A stretch of DNA of 64,000 nucleotides, taken from NCBI RefSeq assembly GCF_950023065.1, contig NC_088678.1, positions 76,789,590-76,853,589 of the forward strand, given 5' to 3'. The notes under the pieces were generated by a model. The model was not told the DNA's origin. It ran no database searches and was given only the letters and a program-made list of their open reading frames with translations. Positions 33,653 through 46,659 of this stretch are shown one piece after another. Source of the stretch: Planococcus citri. Lineage: Eukaryota; Arthropoda; Insecta; Hemiptera; Pseudococcidae. Both the position numbers and the translations under genes were made by a program. Positions within the stretch are counted from its first letter, which is position 1. Each line of letters starts with the position of its first letter.

Positions 33653-36600
33653 ATGTGTAATAAAATCCTTTCTAGATTTTTGCCAAAATGTTGGCCTATC
33701 TCGCCCTTGATGAGATTTTTAGTGATATTTTGTCTATTTTGTGTCGTAATTTCAAATGTGGAGTGTGTGAAGAATCTTTCTCGGTAAATATAATTTAAAA
33801 TGGCTGACGGAGATGTGTAATTTTCAAGTTACTTCCAGAACTTTGGAAAAATTAATTATTCGTGCCATGTTTTACGCAGATCTAACCTACCTGGCGAAGA
33901 AAACAAACATGTCGATGGAAAGAACACCGAAGACGAACATTCACCGATAAGACTGGGTAAAATGACCTAAATATTTTTCCTTAAAAGTGAACGAAATGAA
34001 TCAATTGCGGTCGACTTCGTAGGCTATTTAAATTGGCTTGTAGAATAAATTTCGGCTTTCCAACTGCATTTGAAGAAATTTAGAGGGAATTTCAAGTTTC
34101 AAAAATCTGCCGGAGGCTCCAGAACTTTTCAAGACGGTTTGAAACAGTTTTCAATCGATTTGTTAGGTCGAAATCCTAAATTCAGCTCTCTAGGTCAATT
34201 TGGCGAAATTTTGATTTTTTCCCCCTCATTTTTAGCTTAAATTCGATTTTGAAAAATTCAGCGAAAATCAAAAAATAAAGGGATCCAAACAAAACAGCTT
34301 AAGTAGGTGTGTATTCGAATATACTAGACATACCTACAAGTTCCCTTGGTATTTTATTCACATTCTGAATAAAATGACATCTTGTTTAAAGTACCCTTCT
34401 TAACGTTTCCATCATTAGGTATTACAACAATAGCAATATGCATCCGAGAATACATTATGCATCAAAGGTAGTTTTTTTCAAACAGTATTATTCATACGAG
34501 TACATGTGAAACGACTCGAATTGTTAGGAGAGAGCATGAACGGGGGTGCGGACAATAGGTAGTACCTATTGTTTGACACTTTGATGTGGTTAAGGTTTAG
34601 TTTTCATTTTCTCTGTTAATGTATTTTGTACCTAATGATTTTGAACTTTGCTTCTCTAAAATGAAAGAATTGGAATGAGAATACGATTAGTTAGTAGGTA
34701 TATAAGTACAATGTACATACATAAAGTCAATAATTATTTTTTTCAATAGTCTGGAAATAGATCTGTCTCGATCAAAAATAGGGTAAACTTTATTGTGCTT
34801 TTCTTGAGGTCATATGGCTCAATATTACAAAAAAATATCATCTAGTCAAGTTTTAAAGAACTGAAACAGAGGGCAGGGGGCAATATGAAAGCTGTTAGAA
34901 TTTTTTATCTCATCGAGAAATTTTAACCATAATATAGGATCAATTCCACCACAATTCAACCAACGTTTTCCAGTCATCTCATTCGATTTCGCTCAATTTT
35001 TTTTTTTACAATATCCACCCACTCAGTAAGTAATAAAACCGCAATCGGTTTGGTCCTGGTCCCCTCAGCGGGGGAGGCTTCCATTATTTTCACATTGTCT
35101 CGAGGTACTCAACTTCAGCAGTGCATTCATCCAAAGCTATGATACGTTCATCAAAACTGATTTCACAGTACGAAAGGGCATTGTATTCTGAACTTTCCAA
35201 GTATTTTGAAATTTTCAAAAGTTGAAAGTTGAACTTTCAAATTGAAAGTTCCAATTTCAAAATGGCGCTGTAAGTGGGGGAATACCATTTAAAATTCTGA
35301 AAAAATTTCCATTGATGTACCTTTTGATGATTTTTCGAAATATTTAATTTTCGAGATGGGATCTTTTATTGGAGGGAGAGCACCCCTCCCCCAAATTTGG
35401 GCAAAACTTCCAAAAAAAATCTGGGGCATGTGATACATCGAATTGCATGTTTTTGATGACGCTGAACACGAATATGACGTTCGATTTTTGATTAGAACCC
35501 ATCCACGGCCCCCAGCACCTCGCCAACGGGGGTAAAAGTTCAAAAAAGTGTTTTGTTTGTTCGACACATGGAATATTTTTGTACTTAGAATGTTCTTGGT
35601 GACGCTGAACACGAATAAGACGTCATATTTTTGATCAGACCTCAAGGTATTGTAAAAAATATTTGAGCGAAATCGAAAGACACGACTTTTCAAATCGCAT
35701 TTTTTTGGTTGAGTTGACATGAAAGGACCCTATAACCAACTTTGAGGTCACACTAATTCAAGAACAAATATCGAGAATTTGAAATTATTGAAGGATCAAC
35801 ACTAAAATAACAAGGGAAGTATCCTAACTCGAAGAATTGATTTCGAACCCCACAAAGCTACATTGAAGAGGTATTCCAAAATAATTATACCCCACCATCA
35901 CTCAAAATTACGGGCACTTAAATACATTTTTTGATTTTTGAAAAATTTTTGAAAATCAAAGGGCTCAAAATGGGAAAAATCTAATTTTATCAAATTAAAA
36001 TACCAGAGAAGAGAAAGCTTGAAATTCAGGGATGCCAACCAGAAAAAAAAGTTTTGGTGAAAGGTTAAATGTTAATTACCCAAGATTGAAAATTTGAGTT
36101 CCTGGTTATGGGTACCAGAAAGTTGACGTAATTGTTTTCGGTTCCAAGGGTTGAAGTTGAGGTAATTTTATTTTCATTTTTTTTTTTTTTGAATAAAATT
36201 TTGAAAGACGTGTACCTATTTAAATGATAAATTAAAAAATTTCCTTTTTTAATTTTTGGCGTTTTATTTTGGAAAAGAGAGGCACCTGATCCAAGTGAAG
36301 GTGGGAGCTTTCAAAAATTTGGGTTTCAAGAAGTAAAAAAAATATACATATTTTTCAAGTGAGAAATTTTTTGGCTTCAAAATTAGGAAATTACGGTTTT
36401 TTTTCTTTAGCAATTTTAATAGAGAAGAAAAGAAAAGAAACCCTAGCAAAGCGAGGGCGAAAGCTTTCGAAAATTTTGTAGTTTGAGAAGAAAAAAACAA
36501 TCACGATCAGTCACCATGTTCAAACTATTTTATTTCATTTCCAGAATGCTGCCGGAGCCTCCAAAACGGTTCGAAAGCACCATATACCCCAATTTTGAAA

Positions 36601-39600
36601 ACACTCGGTCTGCCGATCCGCAGCTGCAGCTTTAAAGCTCAGTGAAAGCTCGAAAGTTCATAATTTTTCTGAACTTTCGGCTGAGAAAATTGATGGCTAA
36701 AATTGGTGCCTAATTACAGCATTTTTCGCGTTGAATCCAAAATATACAATACATAGGCCTGCCGACCCATAAGTGTCGCCGAAGCACCGCCAGAGTGGGT
36801 CAAAGGGGGAGTAAATTCGGCAAAACAAGGATCGCTACGTATCGAGAAATTATCTATTACAGAATATCAAATGAATGGTGCTTTTCAAGAAGGTCCTATC
36901 GACAAAAAACTGGTTTTGAGAAAAACGCATTTTTATATTTCGGTGTTTTGCCATTTTGGTTTAAAATGATATAGCGAGCTCCGTTTTTTTTTTGTTGAAT
37001 AGAAGCATCTTTCCACTATTTATTTCCTGCGTAGTAATTTTTTTTCCACCACCAACATTTCCATGGGAGCGCTTTACAAAAGAGACCTCGATAGGACCTT
37101 CTTGAAACGACAGGACCTTCTTGCGGTTATTCACCTAAAAATCGATTTTATTCCTTCTCAAACCCACCAAAAACATGAAATAGTCACTCTTGAGCAGTAA
37201 TTTTCAACGCAGAATTCAAATTTTGAGTCAATTTTGCCCCTCGACCCCCAGGGGGGGTGGTACCAAATGAAAATTTGGGGAAAATGTGAAAAAAACGAGT
37301 ATAGTGTCAAAATCTTGATACTTTGAGTTAAAAACCACGATTTTTGAGTCAATTTCCCTCGTAGCCCCCCAGGGGGGTGGTACCAAATGAAAATTTGGGG
37401 AAAATGTGAAAAAATCGAGTATAGTGTCGAAATCTTGGTACATTTGGGCTGAAAACGCGATTTTCGAGTCAATTTTGTCCCTCGGCTTCCGGGGGGAGGG
37501 GTGTGGTACCTAATCAAAATTTAAGATAAAAGTGAAAAAATTGAGTACTTTAATGTAATATCTTTAATACTGTAGGGCAGAAGTTTCTTCCGCCAGCATT
37601 CCCCAAAACGACGAATATGAAAAATTATGCATTTTAGTGTATGTAAAACAACTGCGATCGATTTACCTGCGGAAACCTGCTAAAATCTGTATCATCTCAT
37701 ACTTTAGCCATGCATGTGTGAGTGCGCACTCGATTTTTTCACTGTTTTCCCCAAATTTCGATTTGGTACCACCCCCTTCCTCCCTGGCGTGCGAAGGACA
37801 AAATTGGCTCGAAAATCGGGTTTTCAGCCCAAATGTACCAAGATTTCGACACTATACTCGATTCTTTCGCATTTTTATTTGATACCACCCCCCCTGGGGG
37901 GCTACGAGGTAAATTGACTCACAAATCGTTGTTTTTAACCCAAAGTATCAAGATTTCGACACTATACTCGATTTTTTCACATTTTCCCCAAATTTTCATT
38001 TGGTACCACCCCCCCTTGGGGTCGAGGGGCAAAATTGACTCAAAATTTGAATTCTGCGTTGAAAATTACTACTCAAGTGCCTTCTGGTATAGTTGTGATC
38101 AACCATTTCGGAGAAGAAGGTAATGCGCGCATTTTCCAGTTGCGTTTCCTAGCCAACTTCATTTATAGCTGCTGTTTGTGAACAACACCACATGGAGCGC
38201 TGCGGTTTGCACCATCTTGTGTAGAAAACGTCAGAGATTCAAATTCCATGAACTCCTCAAAAAGGTCCTATCGGTCGATAGGACCTTCTTGAAAAGCACC
38301 ATTCAAATGTATACTTGTATCTTGAGATTCTTTTACGATTTTTTGTCAATAATCCCCTGTTGATATTACTTGACACTTGTGCTACTCGTAGGGTAGTAAC
38401 TTGTGGTAAACTAAGGTATTTTTGTGAACAGGTCAGCTATTTATCTTGTACCTACCTACCTGACTTACCCACCTATTAATCTTTTTTCATTTTATGGATG
38501 CTATTTAAACAGATTTAGTCGACTGTTCAGTCCACAATGGCCGATTCTTGTGCGAAGATAAGCGAAAATGCATCAAGTTATCAGATACGTGTAACGACGA
38601 ATGCGATTGCTTTGACTGTTCAGATGAAAGTGACCTATGTTGGGAATATAGTGAGAGTTTTGTTCCATACCTAGTATACGTATTTTTAAAAGTAAGATAA
38701 TCGTAAGTGGTAAATTAAATTAACCTGTGCCATCATTTTGCAGACGAAATTATATGTCGATCGTGTGATCATTTGTGTTTTCCTTCTCCACGTGGCTCCA
38801 CGTGTTTGAGTAACAACAATACTCGCCAAGTCAGCTCATTAGGTAGGTATATGTGAACGTGCAAATAAAACAATCCTCACACAAAATTCTTCACCTCATC
38901 TCGCATTTCTTATGTAAAATAAACCTTGAATTTTTCTCTAGATCTTCAAGAATGTGGTCCAGACGCGGTTTGTGATCAAAAATGCGTCATGTATGAAGGA
39001 ATAGAACGATGCTCGTGTAAAGAAAATTATCGAGGGAAGCCTGGAACCAAGGGAAAAGAATGCGTTAGCCATGGTAAGAGCATCTACAAGGTTTTTAGCT
39101 GATTAGATGGTTTATTGTATTAATTTGTATCTTTTTTTTCAGTATCTTATGAAAATCTTCTTCTGTATTCTACTTCAAAGGAGATCAAATTATTAAATTT
39201 CACTGCCAATGAGACCCGCGTGATCCGGAAAGATGTCCAGTGCACATGTTTAGCCGCAGCTGGTGATTATTTGTATTACGGTATAGAAGATAAAAAATAT
39301 AAAGGTTATGTGTACAAATCTTCAATTCGGACTGGTGAGACGGATCTGATCATTAATACCACATGTAAGTTGACATTCACCTAAATATTAGGTAGATAGA
39401 GGAACGTGAATATGATTCTACAATTTCACTTATATTTAGATAAGGGTTCAGCTAGGATTTACACCATCGACATCGATTGGATCACTGGTAACATTTACTT
39501 TTCCACAAATCAGTTCATTGGCGTTTGTTCAGAAGATGGGGCATTTTGCACGAGAGTTAAATCTCTTGGTGAAGCTGATTTATGCCATATCGGTTTAGCT

Positions 39601-42600
39601 CCACGTTCAGGGTAGGTACCTATTTCAATATTTATTTATCTTATGAGCTCATACCTACAGACACCTAGAATAATACAAAATGATTTTTACAGGTTGTTAT
39701 TCACTGCAATGGGAGCAGTATTCCATCACCATCCCTATTCCAGAATCCTGAAAACATCAATGGATGGATCAAACCAAATACCAATATACGACGGAGATAT
39801 ACCCCATCCAATTTCGTTGACTGTTGACGAATCATCTGAGAAGGTTTTTTGGATAGATTCCGATCTCGGAGAAATTCAAAGCATAGGGTTTGGTGGCAAA
39901 AACTGGAAGGTAAGTTTAAAGGCTATAGGTGGATAAGTATGGCGAATTTGCCCCCGAGAGCTTCAGGGTTGATATTTGCATGGAAGGTGGGTACCCTTGA
40001 GCACCTTCCGTCACGAAAGTTTCAGACCCCCAGACCCCCCCCCCCCCGATTTTGAGAAACCACCCTTTTTATGAAATTACAATAGAAATTTTTTTCTCAG
40101 CCCCATGTGAACCGATTTTTTCAATTTTTTGGTATGTTGTAAACATTCATAAGAAGTATCCCCACAAAAATTTTCACCCCCCTTCCCCCCATTTTACCCC
40201 CCAAAATGACGTTTTTTAGCTTTGTTTGCCCGTTTTAGCAATGATCATGATTCTGCACAAAAATGGGAATAGCATTTTTAAATGTGTTTTCGACCCCCTA
40301 AAAACATTTTTTTTTTTCAAAAAAAAATTTTTGGTGGGTCGTGATCAAAAATGGAAAAAACTAACAGAGGGGCTAAAAATGAATTCTGGTGTAAATTATT
40401 GTTTTTGGTAAACGAGGTGTCGTTTCCATATGAATCGAACCCCCCGAACACGAATATGACGTCCAATTTAATGCTACCCTCAACCACACCCCTCCAGTGC
40501 CTCTGCCCCGACCTCAAATTTTACTATTTGTATATTAAAAATTGAACTGTATAATAATATTGGTGTCGTTCTTATATGAATCAAACACCCCGAACACGAA
40601 TATGAAGTCAAATTTTATGCTACCCTCAACCACCCCCCTCCAGTTCCTCTGCCCCCACTTCAATTTATACTATTTTGAAAGTTTTGATATTTTCATAATG
40701 TTGGTGTCGTTTTCATATGAATCAAACCCTCCGAACACGAATATGACATCCAATTTTACGCTACCCTCATTCACACCCCTACAGTGCCTCAGCCTCCACC
40801 TAAACAATAAATTTTTTTAGCTAACTCCGATCAATCCTCGACCAATAATTACTTCAAATCAAATCAATTACTATTAAAGGTATGTTTCGCGAAGGTTGAA
40901 AACTCAACGACATCGCAAGGGTCAAACTTTAACATTCTCGAGGAGCTGGCTGTAGCCTGGAAGGGAATAACCGCGGGTAGACCTAAATTGGACTTCATAT
41001 TCATGTTAGGGGTGTTTGATTTATATAAAAACGACAACAATATTATTATACAGCTCAATTTTTAATATAATAGTAAAAATAGAGGTGGGGGCAGAGGCAC
41101 TGCAGGGGTGTGGTTGAGGGTAGCATTAAATGGGACGTCATATTCGTGTTCGGGGTATTCGAGTCATACGAAAATGACACCAACATTATGAAAATAGCGG
41201 AAACTTTTAATACAGTATAAATTGAGGGGGGTAGACTGTAGAGGCACCGGAGGGATGTGAATGAGGGTAGCATAAAATTTTACTTCATATTCGTGTTCGG
41301 GGTGTTTGATTCATATGGGAACGACACCAATTGTAATTATATAGCTCAATTTTTAGTATAATAGTAAAAATTAAGGTGGGGGCAGAGGCACTGGAGGGGT
41401 GTAGTTGAGGGTAGCATTAAATTGGACGTCATATTCGTGTTCGGGGTGTTTGATTCATATGAAAACGACACTAATATTATGAAAATAGCTCAACTTTTAG
41501 TATAGTAAAAATTTTAGTTGGGGGCAGAGGCACCTGAGGGGTGTGAATGAGGATAGCATAAAATTTGACTTCATATTCGTATTCGGGGTGTTTGATTCAT
41601 ATGAGAACGACACCAATATTATTATATAGTTCAATTTATAATATAATAGCAAAATTTAGGTGGGGGCAGAGGCACTGGAGGGGTGTGGTTGAGGGTAGCA
41701 TTAAATTGGACGTCATATTCGTGTTCGGGGGGTTCGATTCATATGGAAACGACACCTCGTTTACCAAAAACAATAATTTACACCAGAATTCATTTTTAGC
41801 CCTTCTGTTAGTTTTTTCCATTTTTGATCACGACCCACCAAAAATTTTTTTTTGAAAAAAATATAGGTATGTTTTTAGGGGGTCGAAAACACATTTAAAA
41901 ATGCTATTCCCATTTTTGTGCAGAATCATGATCATTGCTAAAACGGGCAAACAAAGCTAAAAAACGTCATTTTGGGGGGTAAATATGGGAGGAGGGAGGT
42001 GAAAATTTTTGTGGGGATACTTCTTATGGATGTTTACAACATACCAAAAAATTGAAAAAATCGGTTCACATGGGGCTGGGAATAAAATTTCTATTGTAAT
42101 TTCATAAAAAGGGTGGTTTCTCAAAATCGGGGGGGGGGGTCTGGGGGTCTGAAACTTCCGTGACGGAAGGTGCTCAAGGGTACCCACCTTCCATGCAAAT
42201 ATCAACCCTGAAGCTCTCGGGGGGCAAATTCGCCATACTTATCCACCTATTGCCTTTACCTGAATACATGGCACTATAATAAATTAAATTAATTGCTTAC
42301 ACGAGAGGTCAATTTCAGAAAATATTTCGAAGTTCTCCGTTCAATGTTTTCACCATAAGCGCATTCGAAAGTAGTTTGTTTTGGACAGAAGAAAACAAAA
42401 ACACCATTGGAATGAATTTTGACAATTCAACTAAATTTATCATCGACAAAAATGCAACTTCCGTAAAATATTTATACGCGTTTAACCCTGTTTTACAACG
42501 CAATAAAGTGAGTTCCTATCCTACCTAACCTACCACCTAGAATCTACATACTAAAATACTTTGGTTGGTCACAGTGAATGATAATAATGATAGCACATGA

Positions 42601-44176
42601 TTGGTTGTTGCACTGGACAGATAATAACATTCCACCAATCATATGCATCTACATATTTCACATTGCCAACCTATATTTTGAATGAAAAACTTTCTTTGAG
42701 GTTCACCAGATTTTTGTACACCCTGTACTTACTTAGTAGGACAGAGTGGAGAAAATTGACAGTGAAGTATGTTGGAGATTTTGAGTTGAAATGGCTCTAA
42801 AACAATTTTTAGCCTCCCACATGCCCCGGTGGTCAAACTGTGCCCCCCTCCCAAATAAGGCCATTTCGGAAAAAACGGTTTCTTGAATTTAAGAGCACCA
42901 ATTACACCATTCAATTTGTCATCTCAAAATCACACCTTTTGAGTGCTATGGGTATTGGTACTTTTAACCCTTTCACGCTGAATGTTGGTTTCACATCCCA
43001 CCTCCAATTTTTTTACATTAAATCGTTCCTTGGATATCTCTAAGCAACAAACGTAAGTTTGTTACAGATTTTTTCCTCAACTCACACACAAGATATTGAG
43101 GTGGGAACACACATGTCCCAGCTGTGGACTATGAAAATGTGTCCTGGGATAGCATATGTCCCATCAGTGTTTAAAATAAAAATTTTGCAAAAATTGCTGG
43201 TACAAGTGGGACAATACCAAGAATATCATTCCAGAATGCAAAAAGTCATGTAAAAAATTTGTATTTTGGATGCAAATGAGAAAAATTTTTAAAAACCACA
43301 CCTTTGGTATAATAAAATCTTAAAATTTTGAAAAATTAACACTTTTATGAAATCTTATCAAAATTGAGGGCCAGTATGGGTTGAAGGGCGGGGAAATTTT
43401 TTTCTTAAAAAGGGAATTATTTAGAAACATTCTGGAGCAGAAACAAAAAATTTTCAAGAATAGAACTTTTTTTGATTTTTTCGATTTTTTCCACACTTAG
43501 GGGGGGGGGACTATCAGCACCACTTTTTTTACAGATCGGGAAACAATAAAAAATAGGGCATTATTTTCTCACCTGAGGTCATGTTTTGGGGGTATGGGAG
43601 CTACAAAATTCCAACTTTTCAAAATAAGGAACACCCTAATCAACTTGTATCTAAGGATTAAAGGATACTGATGTACTTTTGTTTGTTCATTTTTCACAGA
43701 TCTCGAATCCTTGCACGAATTCAGGCTGTAATGGTCTATGCTTACTTCGACCATCGTCAGATGAAGGATTTTTAAATTTTACATGTCTAGTACCATGTGA
43801 CAATACCAAATCTTCGAGTAGACAGAAGTGGTGCAATAATACGTTTATTCCACATGGACCTTATTCTAATGAAGATTACGGGGACTACGGGGACTACAAC
43901 TACGACAGTCAACCTTCCCAACCTTCCCAAATAGAAGAAGGATGGAGGGAAAAAGGTTCCAAGGATATTCCTTCCCAACCTCCACAAACAGAAGGAAGAC
44001 TCACATTGTTTGTGATCTTGGCAATAATTGTTGGTTGTCTGATCGTGTTGACTGGTGTTTTGATTTATTTTGTTTTTCGAAGAAAGAGGTTCTGCATGAA
44101 TAACCAATATTCTCAAATGGATGTACCATCTGTCGTGTACTCGACGCTCCAACGTAACCAGACTGTTATTGAGTGA
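33653..44176 (+). CDS. Compact LDL-receptor-like membrane protein, copy 1
   Basis: Ten exons with matching phases: 33653-33783, 33880-33956, 38513-38650, 38744-38842, 38942-39073, 39143-39364, 39440-39611, 39693-39909, 42319-42507, 43700-44176; total 617 codons plus stop. The start encodes a signal peptide (MRFLVIFCLFCVVISNVEC, preceded by 19 codons from the first ATG). Exon 3 is an LDL-receptor class A module ending DCSDESDLC. Exon 4 is EGF-like (CDHLCFPSPRGSTCL) and exon 5 a second EGF-like module. Exons 6-9 (about 267 residues) form one YWTD-type beta-propeller (IDWITGNIYFS, VFWIDSDLGEI, LFWTEENKNTI). Exon 10 has an EGF-like piece, a Gly/Pro-poor acidic stalk, a membrane segment (LTLFVILAIIVG...) and a short basic tail without a clear NPxY. 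Likely an endocytic or lipoprotein-type receptor; ligand unknown. Confidence 0.88.
33957..36873. other. Intron 2 of LDLR-like copy 1, left part
   Basis: No exon found. 34060-34200 carries a dispersed repeat (CTCCAGAACTTTTCAAGACG) that recurs at 49980-50070, 51500-51640 and 62785-63015. 35380-35650 holds two inverted units of the ATATTCGTGTTC family 143 bases apart. 36430-36480 has CCCTAGCAAAGCGAGGG, with a counterpart at 51755. Confidence 0.5.
36874..38303. mobile_element. 1,430-bp foldback element with palindromic tandem units
   Basis: Ends AATGGTGCTTTTCAAGAAGG and its complement. CAAATG flanks both sides (36868-36873 and 38304-38309). The interior holds about 120-bp units (GGGGGGTGGTACCAAATGAA, AAAATTTGGGGAAAATGTGA, AACGAGTATAGTGTC) in minus orientation at 37170-37520 and inverted at 37740-38060, so the whole folds back. 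LDLR-like copy 2 lacks this element and adjacent intron. A diverged end (CCTTCTTGAATATCACCATT) is also seen at 49418. No protein is encoded. Confidence 0.82.
39921..42254. mobile_element. 2,334-bp foldback element in intron 8 of LDLR-like copy 1
   Basis: The arms are about 600 bases each (39921-40525 and 41645-42254), beginning GGCTATAGGTGGATAAG and ending in its near-complement. The centre is a head-to-head array of about 140-bp units: three in minus orientation (cores 40451, 40597, 40738) and six in plus (40998, 41141, 41288, 41432, 41574, 41716). The paralogous intron 8 of copy 2 (55589-55659) reads straight through the insertion point as TTTAAATTTACC, giving the ends to the base and showing no obvious target duplication. 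No transposase visible. Confidence 0.85.
42508..43699. other. Intron 9 of LDLR-like copy 1, with a degraded MITE
   Basis: 42555-42725 contains sequence complementary to 56880-56985 (CAATCATATGCATCTA versus TAGATGCATATGATTG) and ends ACACCCTGTAC, so it is a diverged copy of the 56825-57035 MITE in the opposite orientation. The rest is AT-rich with G and T homopolymers. No exon seen. Confidence 0.55.
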
Positions 44177-45920
44177 AATTAATCTAATACCGTATGCAAA
44201 GTAGCACACGCCAAAACGATTTACTGATTGTGAGCTATCAATACGTGAATATTCAGATATTGTCAACAGTGTTTAATAGCTTGATTAAAAGCGAAACTAT
44301 GTCAGAGGAAATTGCAGAACACAATTAACTCGAGGTGTATATGACGAGCTGCGCTGCAACCATCTCATCTGTTTCATAATTAATAGAAGAAGAGCAAATC
44401 AATGTCCTTAACCATGACCCCACATGGGGGTTGTAAATGAGCTTTTCGGCTCTGAGCTCATTCTACACTAAAATATGTTGAAAGCCTGCCACAATATTAC
44501 GCATTCCATTAATTACATAATCCATAAAGAAGATATCCTTATATATTAAAAGATGTTTGAAGGAAAACCTTGATAGAGTCCGCCAGCCTTTTCTACTGAA
44601 CCGATTTCAACAAATTTTTTTTTTAAACGTTCCTTTTAACGTGTAGATATGTCATCAAGAAAAAAAAATCGGAAATTTTGAAATTAAGGGCCGAAAAAAT
44701 TGAAAAAACACGTTTTCTATTGTGTTTAAACAATAGAATTTCGAGTAGAAACCTTGATAGAGTTCGCCAGCCTTTTCTATCGAACCGATTTCGACAATTT
44801 TTTTTTCAAACGTTCCTTTTGACGTGTAGATATGTCATCAAGAAAAAAAATCGGAATTTTTCAAATTAAAGGCCGAAAAAATTGAAAAAACACTTTCTCT
44901 ATTGTTTATAAATGCACGTATTACAATGCACACCGACAACAATACACTCAGAACGTTGCTATGTGGGCGTGTTTACAGCGTAGGGGTGTTGAGGAGGGAA
45001 TGATGTTGTTGTTTGTTGTGTTGCGAGTTACATTCATTGCTATAGTATTTTATTTTTTTCAAAACTGGAATGTGGTGTCTGTTAAAATAATAAGGAGAGG
45101 AGGTTCTACACTTGAGATCATTTGGGTTAGGATTTTATTTCAACAGCACAAATTTAAATGTTTAGTGGAACATTGTTTGTAAAAAAGTTAAAGTGAAGAT
45201 GAAGAAGGGTTCAGTACAGTGTAGCCAGAATTTTCTCAAAGAGAGGGCAAAACCAGATATTTAGGTATGAAAAATCGAAATTAGAGGTAATGTAATGGAA
45301 ACCCTTCGTAATGTACATATGATAATTTGTATGGAAATGAAGGTGCAATTACTGCTCAAGTGAAGTGAGAGCGAAAAATTTGTTGAAAAAAATGGGTCGA
45401 AAAAACGGTTCATTATTGCGTGCATTATTTCTAATTTTCACTCGCGGGGGGGGGGGCTCAAGTCACGTTCCTCTCTTAGCTAAGCCACCACTGGTAGGGT
45501 TTCTACACTTGGGATACAAATTTGACTATCCTACCTCAGATTTTCATTTAATAGGATTGAATTACTGCAGCATACTCACTACCTACTCATTTTATGCCAT
45601 CATTTTACAAAAATTTTAAACATTTTTCTACCCAATTTTACATATAGAATTTCAGAAATTTTACTCCTAAAAAATGATGATAGCTAATTATCAAGTCAGT
45701 AAGTATACCAGAGTAATTCAATACGCCAAGTATAAATCTGAAGTGAATAGATGTAAGTTTTTTGAGAAAAAAAATGTCGTTAATTCATTGTAGAAATTGA
45801 TAGAAATATTGTTCAAACTTGAATTTTTTAAACATTGTACTTTAGAACCAGAGTAGAATTTGCTATTGACACATTTCAGCTGATTTGCATTTAGGAGCAG
45901 GGGCATGAGTTGAGTTGTTA
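44177..45920. other. 3' flank of LDLR-like copy 1 and intergenic DNA
   Basis: 44180-44560 is probably 3' UTR and flank, although no clear polyadenylation site can be fixed. 45185-45920 is AT-rich without convincing genes. The frames at 44961-45182 and 45365-45619 lack family resemblance and start within low-complexity text. Confidence 0.35.
44562..44910. repeat. Tandem duplication, unit about 184 bp
   Basis: Two copies begin AACCTTGATAGAGTCCGCC (44567) and AACCTTGATAGAGTTCGCC (44751). Each continues CAGCCTTTTCTA, TTTAACGTGTAGATATGTCA or similar, and GGCCGAAAAAATTGAAAAAA. Copies are roughly 90 percent alike by eye. Non-coding. Confidence 0.75.
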
Positions 45921-45924
45921 AAAA

Positions 45925-46052
45925 AGTGAGCCCCGGAGGGGCGAGAGGCCTGAGCGAAGCGAGGGCCAGGGCGAGCAGCACGAGCGAAGCGAGTGCGCGA
46001 GCTATGGAGGCGGAGGTCGCGGAGCGACCTAGGGGGCGAAGCCCCCTAGTTA
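45925..46052. repeat. GC-rich GAGCGAAGCGAG repeat with hairpins
   Basis: About 125 GC-rich bases in AT-rich surroundings, built of GAGCGAAGCGAG and related palindromic words, and GGGGGCGAAGCCCCC (perfect stem) and GTCGCGGAGCGAC hairpins. Shorter relatives (CCCTAGCGAAGCGAGGG) occur in the LDLR-like introns at about 36440 and 51755. Confidence 0.65.
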
Positions 46053-46075
46053 ATTATTATTTAATTATGGAAGAC

Positions 46076-46651
46076 CAGAGTTGGGATTTTACATGTAGAA
46101 TATAATATTCTACATTTTTGTGTAAAGTATGTAGAATATGTAGAATATACATATTCTACATGTAAAATATGTAAAGTATGTAGAATATTGTGTAAACTAT
46201 GTAGATAACGCATTTGATTGGCTAGTTTTCAAATATGGCGAATTTTTGAGATATTTTGTCTGCAAATGGTCATAATTAGTAAGTTGTGTGTTTGATAAAA
46301 TAAAATGATAAGAGGATTGGGTTCGGAATCAAAAATTTAAAACTTGATTTAATTTTTTATTACCTATCTTGAAATTTAATTTTTTTTTAAAAATAGGTAC
46401 CTAGACCTACTCTGAAGCCAACCAGAAAATTTTTAAAATAATTTTCAAGTTTGGTCTACGTTGCCATCTCTTTAGATCTGGAAAAAAATTGGCGAGGAAG
46501 ATTGAATTTCTTTGCTTTTTTCACTTTCATACAAAAAATTTAGAATAAATAGAAAAAAACAACCAATCAGAAACGTTATCTACATATTCTACATATTCTA
46601 CATTATATTCTACATTATATTTTACATTCTACATTCTACAATCCAACTCTG
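46076..46651. mobile_element. hAT-like MITE with TGGAAGAC target duplication
   Basis: Termini CAGAGTTGGGATT and AATCCAACTCTG are inverted repeats flanked by the identical 8-mer TGGAAGAC (46068-46075 and 46652-46659), as expected for hAT elements. The subterminal DNA is an array of TGTAGAATA and TATTCTACA words. 576 bp, no transposase. Confidence 0.88.
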
Positions 46652-46659
46652 TGGAAGAC

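Noticed and set aside
37158..38123. 100-130-codon frames with TRFFHCFPQIS-like repeats
   Set aside because: Products of the tandem units in the 36874-38303 foldback; the same peptide appears from opposite strands.
43787..44266. Minus-strand 159-codon frame
   Set aside because: Antisense of LDLR-like exon 10, which encodes the EGF-like and membrane segments.
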